DNA from: Guillardia theta CCMP2712
Lineage: Eukaryota; Cryptophyceae; Pyrenomonadales; Geminigeraceae
Direction: 5' to 3'
Length of the DNA stretch: 64,000 nt
Assembly: GCF_000315625.1 (NCBI RefSeq)
Contig: NW_005434661.1
Span: 808,587-872,586 of the forward strand
Shown: positions 63,902 to 64,000 of the stretch, piece by piece
Position numbering within the stretch: the stretch's first letter is position 1
Layout of the letters: every line of letters starts with the position of its first letter
Position numbers and translations under genes: made by a program
Notes under the pieces: generated by a model
What the model was told of the DNA's origin: nothing
Databases searched by the model: none
The model's input: the letters and a program-made list of their open reading frames with translations, nothing else

Positions 63902-64000
<99 letters not shown>
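63899..64000. repeat. (ATC)n microsatellite reaching the window edge
   Basis: About 33 uninterrupted ATC units run off the end, immediately after the presumed last exon or a donor site. Confidence 0.97.

Overview
The window looks like nuclear DNA of a cryptophyte alga, most likely Guillardia theta or a close relative. Three things point there. Nearly every multi-exon gene has very short introns (about 39-60 nt) with a CTGAC/CTAAC-like branch site just before the AG. Two products carry a signal peptide followed at once by phenylalanine, the bipartite leader used for import into red-lineage complex plastids. Intergenic spaces are short and rich in microsatellites. No ribosomal RNA, tRNA or CRISPR was recognised. 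Exon limits were read by eye from splice sites, reading frame and family similarity, so they are models and not transcript evidence.

Layout, left to right. 1-340 is compound microsatellite. 1495-4088 (+) is an Hsp110-type chaperone with a signal peptide. 4219-5888 (-) is a plastid-targeted phosphate/nucleotide-sugar translocator in seven exons. 6330-8223 (+) is a TMEM42-like membrane protein, interrupted by a 642-base assembly gap. 8174-12182 (-) is a polycystin-2-type channel. About 12370-13411 (-) is a Nudix hydrolase. 14028-20734 (+) is a 6.7-kb intronless secreted subtilisin-like protease. 21435-22884 (+) is an FHA/RS-repeat protein. 23314-24532 (-) is casein kinase 1. 27201-29307 (+) is a proton/myo-inositol symporter (SLC2A13 type). 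29958-31628 (+) is 3,4-dihydroxy-2-butanone-4-phosphate synthase. 31797-35567 (-) is a HEAT-repeat protein.

35.6-42.1 kb is a separate accessory region. It holds two related small ORFs (one broken), a roughly 1-kb array of a 52-bp repeat, a scrambled and inverted copy of a helicase gene, a compact 123-residue ORF, a GC-rich island and a full-length SF2/Z1-like helicase gene with one homopolymer frameshift. It is the best candidate for an undescribed mobile or selfish element.

42738-49510 (-) is the Mot1/BTAF1 TBP-remodelling ATPase. 49906-50800 (+) is an unknown repeat-containing protein. 52481-54284 (+) is a 4'-phosphopantetheinyl transferase with an apparent plastid leader. 54542 to about 58156 (-) is a PH/IQ/coiled-coil/tail-anchor protein. 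About 58757-63873 (+) is a calcium-channel alpha-2/delta-like VWA-Cache protein that may continue past the window.

Two groups of genes share a likely theme. The translocator and the phosphopantetheinyl transferase serve the plastid, and the Hsp110 may act in the endomembrane or periplastid space. The polycystin and the alpha-2/delta-like protein are both calcium-channel components. The rest looks like ordinary unlinked nuclear genes. GC-rich, palindrome-laden islands recur in intergenic spaces near 12.2, 13.7, 29.3, 39.7, 49.6 and 51.8 kb. Several introns appear to use GC-AG splice sites. Three long reading frames are each broken by one base in a homopolymer, which most likely reflects sequence errors.
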